From Agrococcus baldri (GTDB lineage: Bacteria > Actinomycetota > Actinomycetes > Actinomycetales > Microbacteriaceae), in contig FOZN01000001.1 in the NCBI GenBank assembly GCA_900114805.1, positions 372,001-436,000 on the forward strand: a DNA stretch of 64,000 nucleotides. The letters are read 5' to 3'. The number at the start of each line of letters is the position of its first letter. The stretch's first letter is position 1. Position numbers and translations under genes: made by a program. Positions 18,389-26,863 of this stretch are shown piece by piece. A model generated the notes under the pieces. It was not told the origin of the DNA, searched no databases, and saw only the letters and a program-made list of their open reading frames with translations.

Positions 18389-19258
18389 ATGCAGGCACGC
18401 GATGCGGTGTGGGCAGCGCTCTCCCACCCGGCGCGCCGCAGCATCGTCGACGCGCTCCGGATCGAGACGGCCACCAGCGGCGCGCTGCACGCGCGGCTCG
18501 AGCGCGAGGGCGCCTCCCCCAGCCGCTTCGCGACCCAGCGCCACCTGCAGGTGCTGCGCGAGGCCGATCTCGTGCTCGTCACCCAACGCGGCCGTGAGCG
18601 CCTGAACGCCCTCAACGCATCCGCCCTGTTCCAAGCCACCATCGGGTGGCTCGAGCCGGAGAGCGCGCGCACGGCGCACGCGCTCGACGGCCTCAAGCGC
18701 CTCGCCGAGGCGCCTGCACCCTCACCGACTGCGCCGACACCGACTGCGAAGGAGCAGCGCATGACCGAGTTCCACATCACCCAGGCGATCGACATCGCCG
18801 CCGAGCCCGCCCGCGTCTGGCAGGCGCTCGTCGAGGAGCCCGCCGCCTGGTGGGGCGCGCCCTACCAACTGCTCGACGGCCCGAGCAGCTTCGAGCTGCC
18901 GCTGCAGTGCGGCGCCGCCGTCGTCGAGCGGCAGGGCGACGCCTCTGCCCTGTGGGGCCACGTGAGCGCGGTGACGCCCGGCAGCGTCTACGCCTGGCTC
19001 GGCCAGATGGGCATGGGCGCGGGCGCGTGGGGCGAGGTGCGCTACGAGCTGGAGGCGACCGATGCCGGCACGCGCGTGACCCTGACGCACGACTCGGCGC
19101 TGCTGTGGGACGACGATGCGGCGGGCGCCCGCGCCTCGTACGACTACGGCTGGGCCGACCTCAACGCGCGGCTCAAGGCGTTCGTCGAGACGGGCGCGAA
19201 GCACGGCACGGCGGGCACGAACGCCGAGCCGGAGTTCGTCTTCGAGCCCTCGAGCTGA
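18389..19258 (+). CDS. ArsR-type winged-helix regulator fused to an SRPBCC domain
   Basis: A 289-residue two-domain protein starting at ATG 18389 after GGAGGCGGAG. Residues 1-100 form an ArsR-like winged helix (V-W-A-A-L-S-H-P-A-R-R, then R-H-L-Q-V-L-R-E-A-D-L-V). After a Pro/Ala/Thr linker, residues 125-289 form an SRPBCC/AHSA1 domain (H-I-T-Q-A-I-D-I, E-P-A-A-W-W-G-A-P). In many bacteria these are two adjacent genes, a repressor and its ligand-binding partner. Here they are one frame, yet an internal AAGGAG at 18749-18754 sits seven bases before an in-frame ATG at 18761, exactly at the domain border. The second domain may therefore also be made alone. Confidence 0.85.
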   Translation: MQARDAVWAALSHPARRSIVDALRIETATSGALHARLEREGASPSRFATQRHLQVLREADLVLVTQRGRERLNALNASALFQATIGWLEPESARTAHALDGLKRLAEAPAPSPTAPTPTAKEQRMTEFHITQAIDIAAEPARVWQALVEEPAAWWGAPYQLLDGPSSFELPLQCGAAVVERQGDASALWGHVSAVTPGSVYAWLGQMGMGAGAWGEVRYELEATDAGTRVTLTHDSALLWDDDAAGARASYDYGWADLNARLKAFVETGAKHGTAGTNAEPEFVFEPSS

Positions 19259-19262
19259 CGGC

Positions 19263-20417
19263 TCAGCGCTCGGCGGATGGGGGGAGGCGCCGCGCGCGGG
19301 TGTACTGCGGCGGCCACACCGAGACGGTGCCGGCGGATGCGTCGGGCCGGCTATCGGGGTCGCCGTCGAGCTCGGCCTCGGCCGCGAGCGCCCAGTGCGG
19401 GTTGCGCAGCCAGGGGCGGGCGAGCATGATCGCGTCGGCGTCGCCGTCGGCGAGCACCCGCTCGGCGTGCGCCGGCTCGTCGATCAGCCCCACCGCGTTC
19501 ACCGTGACGCCCGTCGCCGCCCGCACGTCGCGGGCGAAGGGCACCTGGTAGCCGGGCTCGAGCGCGATCTGCTGCCGCGGGTCGAGCCCGCCGGAGGAGA
19601 GGTCGAACCAGTCGGCGCCCGCCTCGGCGGCCGCCCGCACGTGCTCGATCGTCATAGCGGTGTCGATGCCGCCGTCGACCCAGTCGGAGGCACTCAGCCG
19701 CACCATCAGCGCCGCCTCCGGCGCCGCTGCCCGGACGGCCGCGACCACCTGGCGCAGCAGCTCGACGCGCAGCCCGCGCGGGTCGCGCTCGCCGTCGGTC
19801 GTGCGCCACTCGACGGCGCCCCACTCGTCCGTGCGGGCGTTCGACAGCGGCGAGAGGAACTGGTGCAGCAGGTAGCCGTGCGCGGCATGCACCTCGAGCG
19901 CCTCGAAGCCGGCGGCCACGGCGCGACGGGCGGCCGCGGCGAAGGCCTCCGGCAGCGTCGCGACCTCCGCCGTGGTCAACGCACGCGGCGGCGCGAAGCG
20001 ACCGAACGCATCCGTCGTCGCACTCACGCTCTGCCAGCCGCCCTCGCTCGCGGGCACGGTGTCGCGGCCCGACCACGGACGGTAGGTGGATGCCTTGCGG
20101 CCGGCGTGCGCGAGCTGCATCGCGGGCACGGCCCCGTGGGCGCGGATGCGGGCGGCGATCGGCGCCCAGGCCTCGGCCTGCGCGTCGTTCCAGATGCCGG
20201 CATCCTGCGGCGAGATGCGGCCCTCGGGCACCACCGCGGCGGCCTCGGTCATGACGAGCCCGGCGCCGCCGCGCGCGAAGGAGGCGAGGTGCTCGTGGTG
20301 CCACTCGCCCGGCATGCCGTCCTGGCGCTCGCAGGAGTACTGGCACATCGGTGAGACCCAGGCGCGGTTGCGGGCCACGACGGGCCCGACCGCGACGGGC
20401 GTGAAGAGACGACTCAT
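19263..20417 (-). CDS. old yellow enzyme-type NADH:flavin oxidoreductase (YqjM-like)
   Basis: A 384-residue FMN-dependent ene reductase of the YqjM branch. It has W-V-S-P-M-C-Q-Y-S with the regulatory Cys, Q-L-A-H-A-G-R-K-A-S, and H-A-A-H-G-Y-L-L-H-Q-F-L-S-P, carrying the paired His that bind the substrate oxygen. After R-T-D-E-W-G the usual short loop is replaced by a longer insertion (about 15 residues, to G-L-R). Its ATG overlaps the prpB stop as ATGA (20414-20417), so it is the last gene of the prp operon. These enzymes reduce activated C=C bonds; a role in detoxifying acrylate-like or other unsaturated side products is speculative. Confidence 0.92.
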   Translation of the reverse strand: MSRLFTPVAVGPVVARNRAWVSPMCQYSCERQDGMPGEWHHEHLASFARGGAGLVMTEAAAVVPEGRISPQDAGIWNDAQAEAWAPIAARIRAHGAVPAMQLAHAGRKASTYRPWSGRDTVPASEGGWQSVSATTDAFGRFAPPRALTTAEVATLPEAFAAAARRAVAAGFEALEVHAAHGYLLHQFLSPLSNARTDEWGAVEWRTTDGERDPRGLRVELLRQVVAAVRAAAPEAALMVRLSASDWVDGGIDTAMTIEHVRAAAEAGADWFDLSSGGLDPRQQIALEPGYQVPFARDVRAATGVTVNAVGLIDEPAHAERVLADGDADAIMLARPWLRNPHWALAAEAELDGDPDSRPDASAGTVSVWPPQYTRARRLPPSAER

Positions 20418-21343
20418 GCGTGCGTCGTGCCCTCCATCGACGCCGCGCTCGGCACCTCGAAGTTGAACACGCCCTCGTCGAACGCGTTGTAGGCGGCGTA
20501 GTCGTTCAGCTCGTACAGCCGCGCCCGCGTCTGCATGCGATCGACCGCGCCGTCGAGGGTGCCGGTCTCGCTCAGCAGGCCGAGCTCGCGCTCGATGGCG
20601 CCCATGGCGATGCGCAGCAGCGAGACGGGATGGATGGCGATGTTGACGCCGACGTCCTGCAGCTGCTGGTGGGTGAACAGGGCGCTCTTGCCGAACTCGG
20701 TCATGTTGGCCAAGATCGGCACCTGCACGGCCGCGCGGATGGCGGCGAACTCCTCGAGCGTGGCCATCGCCTCGGGGAAGATGGCGTCGGCACCGGCGGC
20801 CTCGAGCGCCTTGGCTCGGTCGATCGCCGCCGCCATGCCCTGCACGCCGCGGATGTCGGTGCGGGCCATGATCACCAGGTCGCTGTCACGGCGGGCGGCG
20901 ACCGCCGCCGCGATGCGCTGCATCGCGAGGTCCTGGCTGACGACCTCCTTGCCGTCGAGGTGGCCGCAGCGCTTGGGGTTGACCTGGTCCTCCAGGTGCA
21001 GCCCCGACACGCCAGCGTCCTCGAGCTCGTGCACGGCGCGGGCGAGGTTCATCGCCTCGCCGAAGCCCGTGTCGGCGTCGATCAGCGTCGGCAGATCGGT
21101 CATGCGCGAGATCTGCCGGCCCCGCTCCGCCACCTCGCTGAGCGTGGTGAGGCCGATGTCGGGCAGGCCCAGCTCCGCCGACATGACGGCGCCGGAGATG
21201 TAGACGCCCTCGAAGCCCAGCTGCTGGATGAGCGGCGCGGTCAGCGGCGTGAACGCGCCGGGGAAGCGCTGCAGCGTGCCCGAGGCCAGGCCGGCCCGGA
21301 GCGCCGTGCGCTTCTCGCTCGGCGAGACGCTCGTCGACAGCAC
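20414..21343 (-). CDS. prpB: methylisocitrate lyase
   Basis: A 309-residue enzyme of the isocitrate lyase/PEP mutase superfamily; it cleaves 2-methylisocitrate to pyruvate and succinate, the last step of the methylcitrate cycle. Visible are the active-site K-R-C-G-H-L loop, D-A-D-T-G-F-G (Mg2+ binding), L-E-D-Q-V and A-R-T-D. It starts with GTG at 21343, whose first base is the last base of the prpD stop TAG, so the two are translationally coupled. Downstream it overlaps the ene reductase gene by four bases. Confidence 0.95.
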   Translation of the reverse strand: MLSTSVSPSEKRTALRAGLASGTLQRFPGAFTPLTAPLIQQLGFEGVYISGAVMSAELGLPDIGLTTLSEVAERGRQISRMTDLPTLIDADTGFGEAMNLARAVHELEDAGVSGLHLEDQVNPKRCGHLDGKEVVSQDLAMQRIAAAVAARRDSDLVIMARTDIRGVQGMAAAIDRAKALEAAGADAIFPEAMATLEEFAAIRAAVQVPILANMTEFGKSALFTHQQLQDVGVNIAIHPVSLLRIAMGAIERELGLLSETGTLDGAVDRMQTRARLYELNDYAAYNAFDEGVFNFEVPSAASMEGTTHA

Positions 21344-22878
21344 TAGAAGAGGCCCTTCGTGGTGCCGACGTCGATCGTGCCCTCGGGGCCGACGACGTTC
21401 AGCTGCCGCACCTCATCGACGGTCAGCTCCGGCAGGCGCTCGACCAGTGCGAGGAAGCGGTCGATCTCGGCGTCGGCGATGATGCCCTGCGCGAGGGTGC
21501 GCAGCTTGTGCACGTACTCCGCGCGGCCGAACGGGCGCGCCCCGGCCGGGTGCGCATCCGCCACCGAGATCTCGTCCTCGATCGTCTCGCCGTCGACCAT
21601 GGTGATCACGATGCGGCCGCCGAACGCCTTCTTCTGCGGGTCCGGGTCGTGGTAGCGCTCGGTCCAGATCGGGTCCTCGACCGTGGTGATCTTGTTCCAC
21701 AGCTCGACCGTGTCGGGGCGCTGGGCGCGCTCGGGCGCGTAGGAGCCGACGTGGTGCCAGCCGCCGTCCTGCAGCGCGACGGCGACGATGTACGGGATCG
21801 AGTGGTCGAGCGTCTCGCGGCTCGCGGTGGGGTCGTACTTCTGCGGGTCGTTGGCGCCAGAGCCGATCACGTAGTGCGTGTGGTGGCTGGTGTGGAGCAC
21901 GATCGAGGCGACGTTCTCGGGCTCGCGCAGCTCGGGCCGCTCGGCCGAGAGTTTGCGCGCCAGGTCGATCCAGGCCTGCGCCTGGTACTCGGCCGAGTGC
22001 TCCTTCGTGTACGTGTCGAGGATGCCGCGCTTGGGCTCGCCCGCCGCGGGCAGCGGCACCTGGTAGGAGCCCTCCCAGCCGTCGAGCAGCCAGGCGATCA
22101 CGCCGTCCTCGCCCTCGTAGATCGGCACGGGGCTGGTCTGCCCGCGCATCGCACGGTCGACCGCCTCGACGGCCATCTTGCCCGCGAAGGCCGGCGCGTG
22201 CGCCTTCCAGGTGGAGATCTCGCCCTTGCGCGACTGGCGCGTGGCGGTGGTGGTGTGCAGCGCCTGGCCGACGGCCTGGAAGACGGTCTCTGCCTCGAGG
22301 CCCAGCATGGTGCCGATGCCGGCGGCGGCCGACGGGCCGAGGTGCGCGACGTGGTCGATCTTGTGCTTGTGCAGGCTGATGGCGCGCACCAGGTCGACCT
22401 GGATCTCGTAGCCGGTCGCGATGCCGCGCACCAGCGCCGCGCCGTCGCAGCCGACGTGCTGCGCGACCGCCAGGATCGGCGGGATGTTGTCGCCCGGGTG
22501 CGAGTAGTCCGCGGCCAGGAAGGTGTCGTGGTAGTCGAGCTCGCGCACGGCCACGCCGTTCGCCCACGCCGCCCACTCGGGGCTGACGGTGCCCTCGACG
22601 CCGAAGACGGCGGCGCCGGGCTGGTAGGGGTGGCGCTGCGCCTGCTCGCGCGCCGAGACGACCGGCGCCCGGTTGAGCGAGGCGATCGCGACCGAGGCGT
22701 TGTCGATGATGCGGTTCGCGATCATCTCGACGACCTCCGCCTCCACCTCGACCGGGTCGACGGCCACCTGCGCGATCTTCCACGCCAGCTGCTCCTCGCG
22801 GGGCAGGTTCTCGGCGCTCTTGTGGGCACGGACCTCGTGCTTCGTGGCGGGCTCGTGGCTGGTGACACTGGCGTTCAT
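21343..22878 (-). CDS. prpD: 2-methylcitrate dehydratase
   Basis: A 511-residue MmgE/PrpD-family enzyme that dehydrates 2-methylcitrate to 2-methylaconitate. The conserved core includes I-I-D-N-A-S-V-A-I near residue 53, [29 protein letters not shown] and a C-terminal M-V-D-G-E-T-I region. Start ATG at 22878 lies 25 bases after the stop of the GntR regulator gene, and the stop shares a base with the prpB start. Length and N-terminus fit PrpD rather than the shorter MmgE proteins. Confidence 0.94.
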   Translation of the reverse strand: MNASVTSHEPATKHEVRAHKSAENLPREEQLAWKIAQVAVDPVEVEAEVVEMIANRIIDNASVAIASLNRAPVVSAREQAQRHPYQPGAAVFGVEGTVSPEWAAWANGVAVRELDYHDTFLAADYSHPGDNIPPILAVAQHVGCDGAALVRGIATGYEIQVDLVRAISLHKHKIDHVAHLGPSAAAGIGTMLGLEAETVFQAVGQALHTTTATRQSRKGEISTWKAHAPAFAGKMAVEAVDRAMRGQTSPVPIYEGEDGVIAWLLDGWEGSYQVPLPAAGEPKRGILDTYTKEHSAEYQAQAWIDLARKLSAERPELREPENVASIVLHTSHHTHYVIGSGANDPQKYDPTASRETLDHSIPYIVAVALQDGGWHHVGSYAPERAQRPDTVELWNKITTVEDPIWTERYHDPDPQKKAFGGRIVITMVDGETIEDEISVADAHPAGARPFGRAEYVHKLRTLAQGIIADAEIDRFLALVERLPELTVDEVRQLNVVGPEGTIDVGTTKGLF

Positions 22879-22903
22879 GGTGCTCCTATCGCTGGAGGTG
22901 GGT

Positions 22904-23572
22904 TCAGTCGTGTTCGGATGCGTGCGCGGCCGGAGCCGTCTGGCGGATCGACCGCAGCGCGTTGCTGAGGTGCACGTGGGTGGCGTTCGCGGCGAGCTCG
23001 CCGTCGCCATCGAGGATGGCACGCACGATGGCGAGATGCTCGGCGGCCGCCGAGGTCAGCCGCTGCTGCGAGCGGCGCGAGAGCCGGCGTGCGCGGGCGA
23101 GGTGCGCGCGCATGCTCTGCAGGTCTGCGACCAGGAAGCGGTTGCCGACCGCCTCGTCGATGGCGGCGTCGAAGCGGGCCACCAGCGCGTAGTAGCCGTG
23201 GTGCGCCTCGTCATCGTCGTCGAGCACGTCGGCGACGCGGGTGAACGCCGCCTCGAGCTCCTGGAAGGGCTCGGCGCGGTGGCGGGCGGCGGCCAGCCGG
23301 GCGGCATGCGTCTCGAGGGCGGCGCGCAGCTCGTAGAGCTGGGCCACGTCCTCGAGCGAGAAGGCGCTGACGACGAGCCCGCGGCCCGGCAGCGGCTCGA
23401 CCAGCCCGTCGGAGGCGAGTCGCGAGAGCGCTTCCCGCAGCGGTGTGCGGGAGACGCCCAGGCGCGCGGCCTGCTCGACCTCCTGCAGCACCGTGCCGGG
23501 CTCGAGCTCCCAGTCGACGATCGCGGCGCGCAGGCTGGCGTAGGCCCGATCGCTCGCGCGCTCCGTCGACAT
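22904..23572 (-). CDS. GntR/FadR-subfamily regulator of the prp operon
   Basis: A 222-residue DNA-binding regulator starting at ATG 23572. Residues 1-75 form a GntR winged helix ([32 protein letters not shown]). The rest is an all-helical FCD ligand domain ([14 protein letters not shown]). FCD regulators often sense organic acids; methylcitrate or propionyl-CoA metabolites are the obvious candidates here (inference). It is the first gene of the operon regulator-prpD-prpB-ene reductase. Two copies of a GCTGTGTATGCAC site in opposite orientation lie just upstream, which suggests autoregulation. Confidence 0.92.
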   Translation of the reverse strand: MSTERASDRAYASLRAAIVDWELEPGTVLQEVEQAARLGVSRTPLREALSRLASDGLVEPLPGRGLVVSAFSLEDVAQLYELRAALETHAARLAAARHRAEPFQELEAAFTRVADVLDDDDEAHHGYYALVARFDAAIDEAVGNRFLVADLQSMRAHLARARRLSRRSQQRLTSAAAEHLAIVRAILDGDGELAANATHVHLSNALRSIRQTAPAAHASEHD

Positions 23573-23592
23573 GGAACCGCACCCCCGCATCC

Positions 23593-23671
23593 GCTGTGTA
23601 TGCACACGACCGCGAATTGCGGCCGTCCTTGCCAATATCGTGCCACAGATCGCCGCCCGTGCATACACAGC
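23593..23671. promoter_or_regulatory. paired inverted operator sites upstream of the prp operon
   Basis: GCTGTGTATGCAC at 23593-23605 and its exact reverse complement at 23659-23671 face each other across 53 bases. Each arm is nearly symmetric in itself (TGTG-N4-CACA in the left arm), as expected for a GntR dimer site. The pair begins 21 bases upstream of the regulator start codon, in the only space available for the operon promoter. Looping or cooperative repression would fit this arrangement. Confidence 0.75.
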
Positions 23672-23723
23672 CGCCTCCGACAGGCAGACGAGCGGATGCG
23701 CTGGGTCGCGTCGAGTGCGCCCG

Positions 23724-24404
23724 CTACGCCCCCGGCACGAGGGTCGCGAACACCACCGTGTTGTTCGGGAAGTCGTCGCCGCCGGCGCCCAGGTCGTCGC
23801 AGGTGATCAGGCGCAGCTCCGCGCCCGGCACCGGGTAGTAGACCGCGCGGGTCGGGAACTCGTCCTTCGGGAACGACTCGAGGTGGTCGACCGCGAAGAC
23901 CGCGGTCGAGCCGTCCTCGCGCGTGACCCGGATCTCATCGCCCGGCTCGAGCGTGTCGAGCTCGTAGAAGACGCCGCTGACGTCCGACAGCGAGTTGACG
24001 TGCCCGAGGATCACCGACGCGCCGCGCTCGCCGGGGGTGGGCGAGCCGTCGTACCAGCTGGCGGGCGAGCCCTCGGCGCCGGGCGGCACCTCGAGCGTGC
24101 CGTCGGCGCGCTGCCCGGTGACGATGAGCTCGGAGGTGCGGTCGAGCGCGGGGATGTCGATGCGCACGGGCTGCGAGGCGGGCATGGCAGGCTCGTCGGC
24201 GTCCGATTCGCTCGGTGCCGAGTCGCCGTCGGCGCTCGGTTCGGCACTGGGTTCGGGCGCCGCGCTGGTGGCCGGGGACGGGGCAGCGGATGCCTCCGGC
24301 TGCCCAGCGTCGTCGGCGGCCGTGCCGCAGGCGGTGAGAGCGAGCAGGAGGGCCGCCGCCACCGCCGTGAGGCGGAGGCGACGGCCCGTTCCGTGGAGCA
24401 TCAT
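23724..24404 (-). CDS. lipid-anchored class F sortase
   Basis: A 226-residue exported protein. The signal sequence ends L-T-A-C, a lipobox, which is unusual for a sortase. An Ala/Ser/Pro/Glu stalk (residues 28-75) leads to a sortase domain of the small class F type: V-R-I-D-I-P-A-L-D, V-I-L-G-H-V-N-S with the catalytic His, and L-R-L-I-T-C with the catalytic Cys. I see no Arg in the loop after that Cys, where sortases usually place the third catalytic residue, so activity should not be assumed. It follows the CHRD-like surface protein by 15 bases, so that protein may be its partner or substrate. Two tandem ATG codons (24404, 24401) are possible starts. Confidence 0.88.
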   Translation of the reverse strand: MMLHGTGRRLRLTAVAAALLLALTACGTAADDAGQPEASAAPSPATSAAPEPSAEPSADGDSAPSESDADEPAMPASQPVRIDIPALDRTSELIVTGQRADGTLEVPPGAEGSPASWYDGSPTPGERGASVILGHVNSLSDVSGVFYELDTLEPGDEIRVTREDGSTAVFAVDHLESFPKDEFPTRAVYYPVPGAELRLITCDDLGAGGDDFPNNTVVFATLVPGA

Positions 24405-24419
24405 CGAGCTGACTGGTGC

Positions 24420-25184
24420 TTAGTTCTCGTTGGCCGTGCGACGACGGACGACGTAGATGCCGGCTGCCGTCATCGCGGCCAGCGTGGCGCCCAGGGCGAC
24501 GAAGCCCATCTCTGCGCCGTTGTCGCCGGCGGTGGTGACGCCGGTGTCGACGCCGCCTGCAGGCGCCATCGCGAGTGCGCCGCAGAGCGCGGGCGAGGTG
24601 GCGGCGAGCGGCAGCTCGGGCACCAGGTCGCTCGGCTCGGTCGCGCCCTCAGGCTGCGTGGCCGGGTCGAGGCCGTGCACCACGACCACTGCCGTGCCGT
24701 CGTGCAGCGCGGTCGCGGTGGCCTCGCTGATGTCGAAGGTCTCCTCGTACGTGATGGTGTCGCCACCCGGCGCCGCCATCAGGTCGAGTGCACCCTCGGG
24801 GCTCTTGTCGGCGTCGCCGATCGAGAGGGTCTGGCCGATCTCACCGTACGAGGGTCCGCCCTCGGTGGTGCTGATGATGCCGTCGCCGTTCTCGTCGGCA
24901 TCCGGGCTGGGGCAGGTGCCCATTGCTCCGATGTGGATGTGCTGCACGTGCGGGTAGGGCGCGCCGTCGAACTCGGCGGCCAGCCCGGAGGCGTTCAGCG
25001 TGACGGTGGCCTGGCTGCCCTCGACGTCGATCCAGACCTCACCGGTCGCGCCGCTGTTGTTGATCTCGTCGAGCGTCGTCTCGTATGCGTGGGCTCCGTC
25101 GTGGGCCATCGCCGGCATGGCGCCCATCGCCACCAGGCTGATGCCGAGTGCCGGTGCTGCCAGCAGGAGTGCTGTCTTCTTCAT
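24420..25184 (-). CDS. CHRD-domain-like exported membrane-anchored protein
   Basis: A 254-residue exported protein. It has a signal peptide (M-K-K-T-A-L-L-L to A-M-A-H), then a region with E-V-W-I-D-V-E-G-S-Q-A-T-V-T-L-N-A-S-G and H-V-Q-H-I-H-I-G that resembles CHRD domains, and a C-terminal hydrophobic helix followed by V-V-R-R-R-T. D-A-D-E-N-G-D-G-I looks like an EF-hand-type Ca2+ loop. No LPxTG is visible before the last helix. His-rich patches could bind metal. It is the first gene of a two-gene unit with the class F sortase and diverges from the His-rich lipoprotein at 25361. Confidence 0.82.
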   Translation of the reverse strand: MKKTALLLAAPALGISLVAMGAMPAMAHDGAHAYETTLDEINNSGATGEVWIDVEGSQATVTLNASGLAAEFDGAPYPHVQHIHIGAMGTCPSPDADENGDGIISTTEGGPSYGEIGQTLSIGDADKSPEGALDLMAAPGGDTITYEETFDISEATATALHDGTAVVVVHGLDPATQPEGATEPSDLVPELPLAATSPALCGALAMAPAGGVDTGVTTAGDNGAEMGFVALGATLAAMTAAGIYVVRRRTANEN

Positions 25185-25360
25185 GGCGGTACCTCTTCCT
25201 TGAGTCTCGGGCAGTTGGACGTGCCCGCTCTTGGAACGTGGTTCGGCACCCTCGCCGGTGCGGATTGGAGCAGTTTCACCGCAGCATCCATCCGGGGCAA
25301 CCGCACCAATCCGAACGCGGTGCGGCGACGAACCCCTGGCACCCCTACGTCACAGAACGG

Positions 25361-26032
25361 ATGGCTCCCATGGCTCGCACGATCCGCAAGAGCACCACGC
25401 TGCTCACCACGCTCGCCGTCGCCTCGCTGCTGCTGAGCGGCTGCGCGGCAGCGTCCGGCGAGCCGGCGCCCTCCCCCGCTGCGCCCTCCCACACCATGCC
25501 CGACGGCACCGTGATGTCCGGCGCCGAGCACGACGCGCACGGCGAGGATGCCGCGCACGAGGAGCACGACGCGCATGAGACCGGCACGACGGATGCGCAG
25601 GGTCCGTCCGAGGCCGCGCGCATGGTGTGCGAGGGTCAGGTCGTCACCTCGGCGGCACAGATCTTCGACCTCGAGGCCTCGGCCGCGCCGTCGTCGAGCT
25701 GGGACTCCCCCATGTTCGCCTGCACCTATGACGTCGACGGCGCGCCGGTGGTGCTGACCGTGCACGACGTGACCGATGCGGCGGCCGGGCAGGAGCACTT
25801 CGACGCCCTGCAGCAGACGCTGGGTGCCGAGGACATCGAGGGGATGCTCGGGCTCGGCCTGCCGTCGTTCTCGACCGGCGACGGGATGGTCGCGTTCCTG
25901 CGCGACGGCAAGACGCTCACGGTCGATGCCACCGCGCTCCCCGACGGCTTCGGCGACGGCACCAGGACGCAGGACGAGGCGGCCTACGTGATGGCCTCCG
26001 CCGTGCTGACCTGCTGGGTCGAGCACGACTGA
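25361..26032 (+). CDS. histidine-rich lipoprotein
   Basis: A 223-residue predicted lipoprotein (ATG 25361; ATG 25370 is an alternative). The lipobox is L-L-S-G-C. A stretch of about 35 residues shortly after the lipid anchor contains seven His with many Asp/Glu (H-T-M-P-D-G-T-V-M-S-G-A-E-H, then repeated D-A-H and E-E-H-D-A-H), a likely metal-binding tether for Cu or Zn. The folded C-terminal domain has Cys at M-V-C-E-G, F-A-C-T-Y and L-T-C-W-V. The gene diverges from the CHRD-like protein gene, which also has His clusters, suggesting a shared surface or metal-related role (inference). Family not recognised. Confidence 0.8.
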   Translation: MAPMARTIRKSTTLLTTLAVASLLLSGCAAASGEPAPSPAAPSHTMPDGTVMSGAEHDAHGEDAAHEEHDAHETGTTDAQGPSEAARMVCEGQVVTSAAQIFDLEASAAPSSSWDSPMFACTYDVDGAPVVLTVHDVTDAAAGQEHFDALQQTLGAEDIEGMLGLGLPSFSTGDGMVAFLRDGKTLTVDATALPDGFGDGTRTQDEAAYVMASAVLTCWVEHD

Positions 26033-26034
26033 GC

Positions 26035-26106
26035 GCTGGAGCTGAAGGCGGAGACCCTTTCGGGTCTCCGCCGCGACGCCAGCTCGTCGGCCCGTCCCGG
26101 GCCGAC
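26035..26106. terminator. bipartite hairpin element, copy B
   Basis: Starting three bases after the lipoprotein stop, GGCGGAGACCC (26047-26057) pairs perfectly with 26062-26072 around a TTTC loop. The spacer GCGACGCCAGC follows, then GTCGGCCCG (26086-26094) pairs with 26098-26106 around TCC. The order, loops and spacer match copy A at 3375-3449, while the stem sequences differ and still pair. It probably terminates the His-rich lipoprotein transcript. Confidence 0.8.
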
Positions 26107-26122
26107 GCCAAGCGGAAACCTT

Positions 26123-26142
26123 GATCCGATCGTGATCGGATC
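26123..26142. promoter_or_regulatory. perfect 9+9 palindrome before a lipoprotein gene
   Basis: GATCCGATC-GT-GATCGGATC is a perfect 20-bp palindrome with a two-base centre. It lies 37 bases upstream of the ATG at 26180 and 17 bases after the terminator hairpins, so it is placed like an operator for the downstream lipoprotein gene rather than part of the terminator. Confidence 0.5.
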
Positions 26143-26179
26143 TCGAGCGCCATCCCAGCCTGGAGGAATGGGATGGAGC

Positions 26180-26854
26180 ATGTCGTCTCCCTTCAGCCCC
26201 GTGCGCCGCACGCTCGCCGGGTTCCTGCTTGCGTTGGCCGTTGCAGCGCTCGCCGGCTGCGCCGCGCCGCAGCCCGCGGCCACCACCGCGCCGGGCACGC
26301 CAGCGCCGGCCGCACCCTCGGCCGAGCCCACACCCTCGGCGACCCCGACCGCATCGCCCTCCCCGACCTCCACTGCGTCGGCTGCTGCGCTGCCGTACTG
26401 CGGCGACGAGTTCATCGTCGACCGCTCGTCGATCGTCTGGTGGATGGGCACCCAGGAGGAGCAGCTGGCGCAGGCCGCTCCCGAGCCCGGATTCGTTGCC
26501 GCCGAGGCGCTCGCGGGCCTGGACGTCGTGTGCGCGATCACGTATCGCTCCCCGACCGATGGCGAGCCGGGCGTCATGCAGACCTCGGAGGCCTTCGTCG
26601 CGAGCGACGGCGGCGCGCTCGAGCAGCTCGAAGCCTGGGCGGCCGCGAACGGCTACGTCGCGCAGAGCGAGGGGGACGGCTTCCAGGAGCTGCACCAGCC
26701 GCCGAACGCCGATGGCACCACGACGCGCAAGATCTTCTTCGCACCCCTCGACGGCGAGCATCCGCCGATCGGCGACGCCGAGCGCCTGGTCGCGCTGACC
26801 GGTGCGCCGCCGGACGCGATCTACGTCTGGCACGCCGACTTCACGGTCGAGTGA
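26180..26854 (+). CDS. lipoprotein of unknown function
   Basis: A 224-residue predicted lipoprotein. The lipobox L-A-G-C lies at the end of a hydrophobic segment, followed by a long Pro/Ala/Thr/Ser stalk (about residues 34-72). The C-terminal domain begins L-P-Y-C-G-D-E-F and contains a second Cys in D-V-V-C-A-I-T-Y. It has no family signature known to me. An in-frame ATG at 26168 is an alternative start, but GGAGG is too close to it. The gene converges with the helicase gene, with only nine bases between the stops. Confidence 0.8.
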   Translation: MSSPFSPVRRTLAGFLLALAVAALAGCAAPQPAATTAPGTPAPAAPSAEPTPSATPTASPSPTSTASAAALPYCGDEFIVDRSSIVWWMGTQEEQLAQAAPEPGFVAAEALAGLDVVCAITYRSPTDGEPGVMQTSEAFVASDGGALEQLEAWAAANGYVAQSEGDGFQELHQPPNADGTTTRKIFFAPLDGEHPPIGDAERLVALTGAPPDAIYVWHADFTVE

Positions 26855-26863
26855 CACGGGCGT

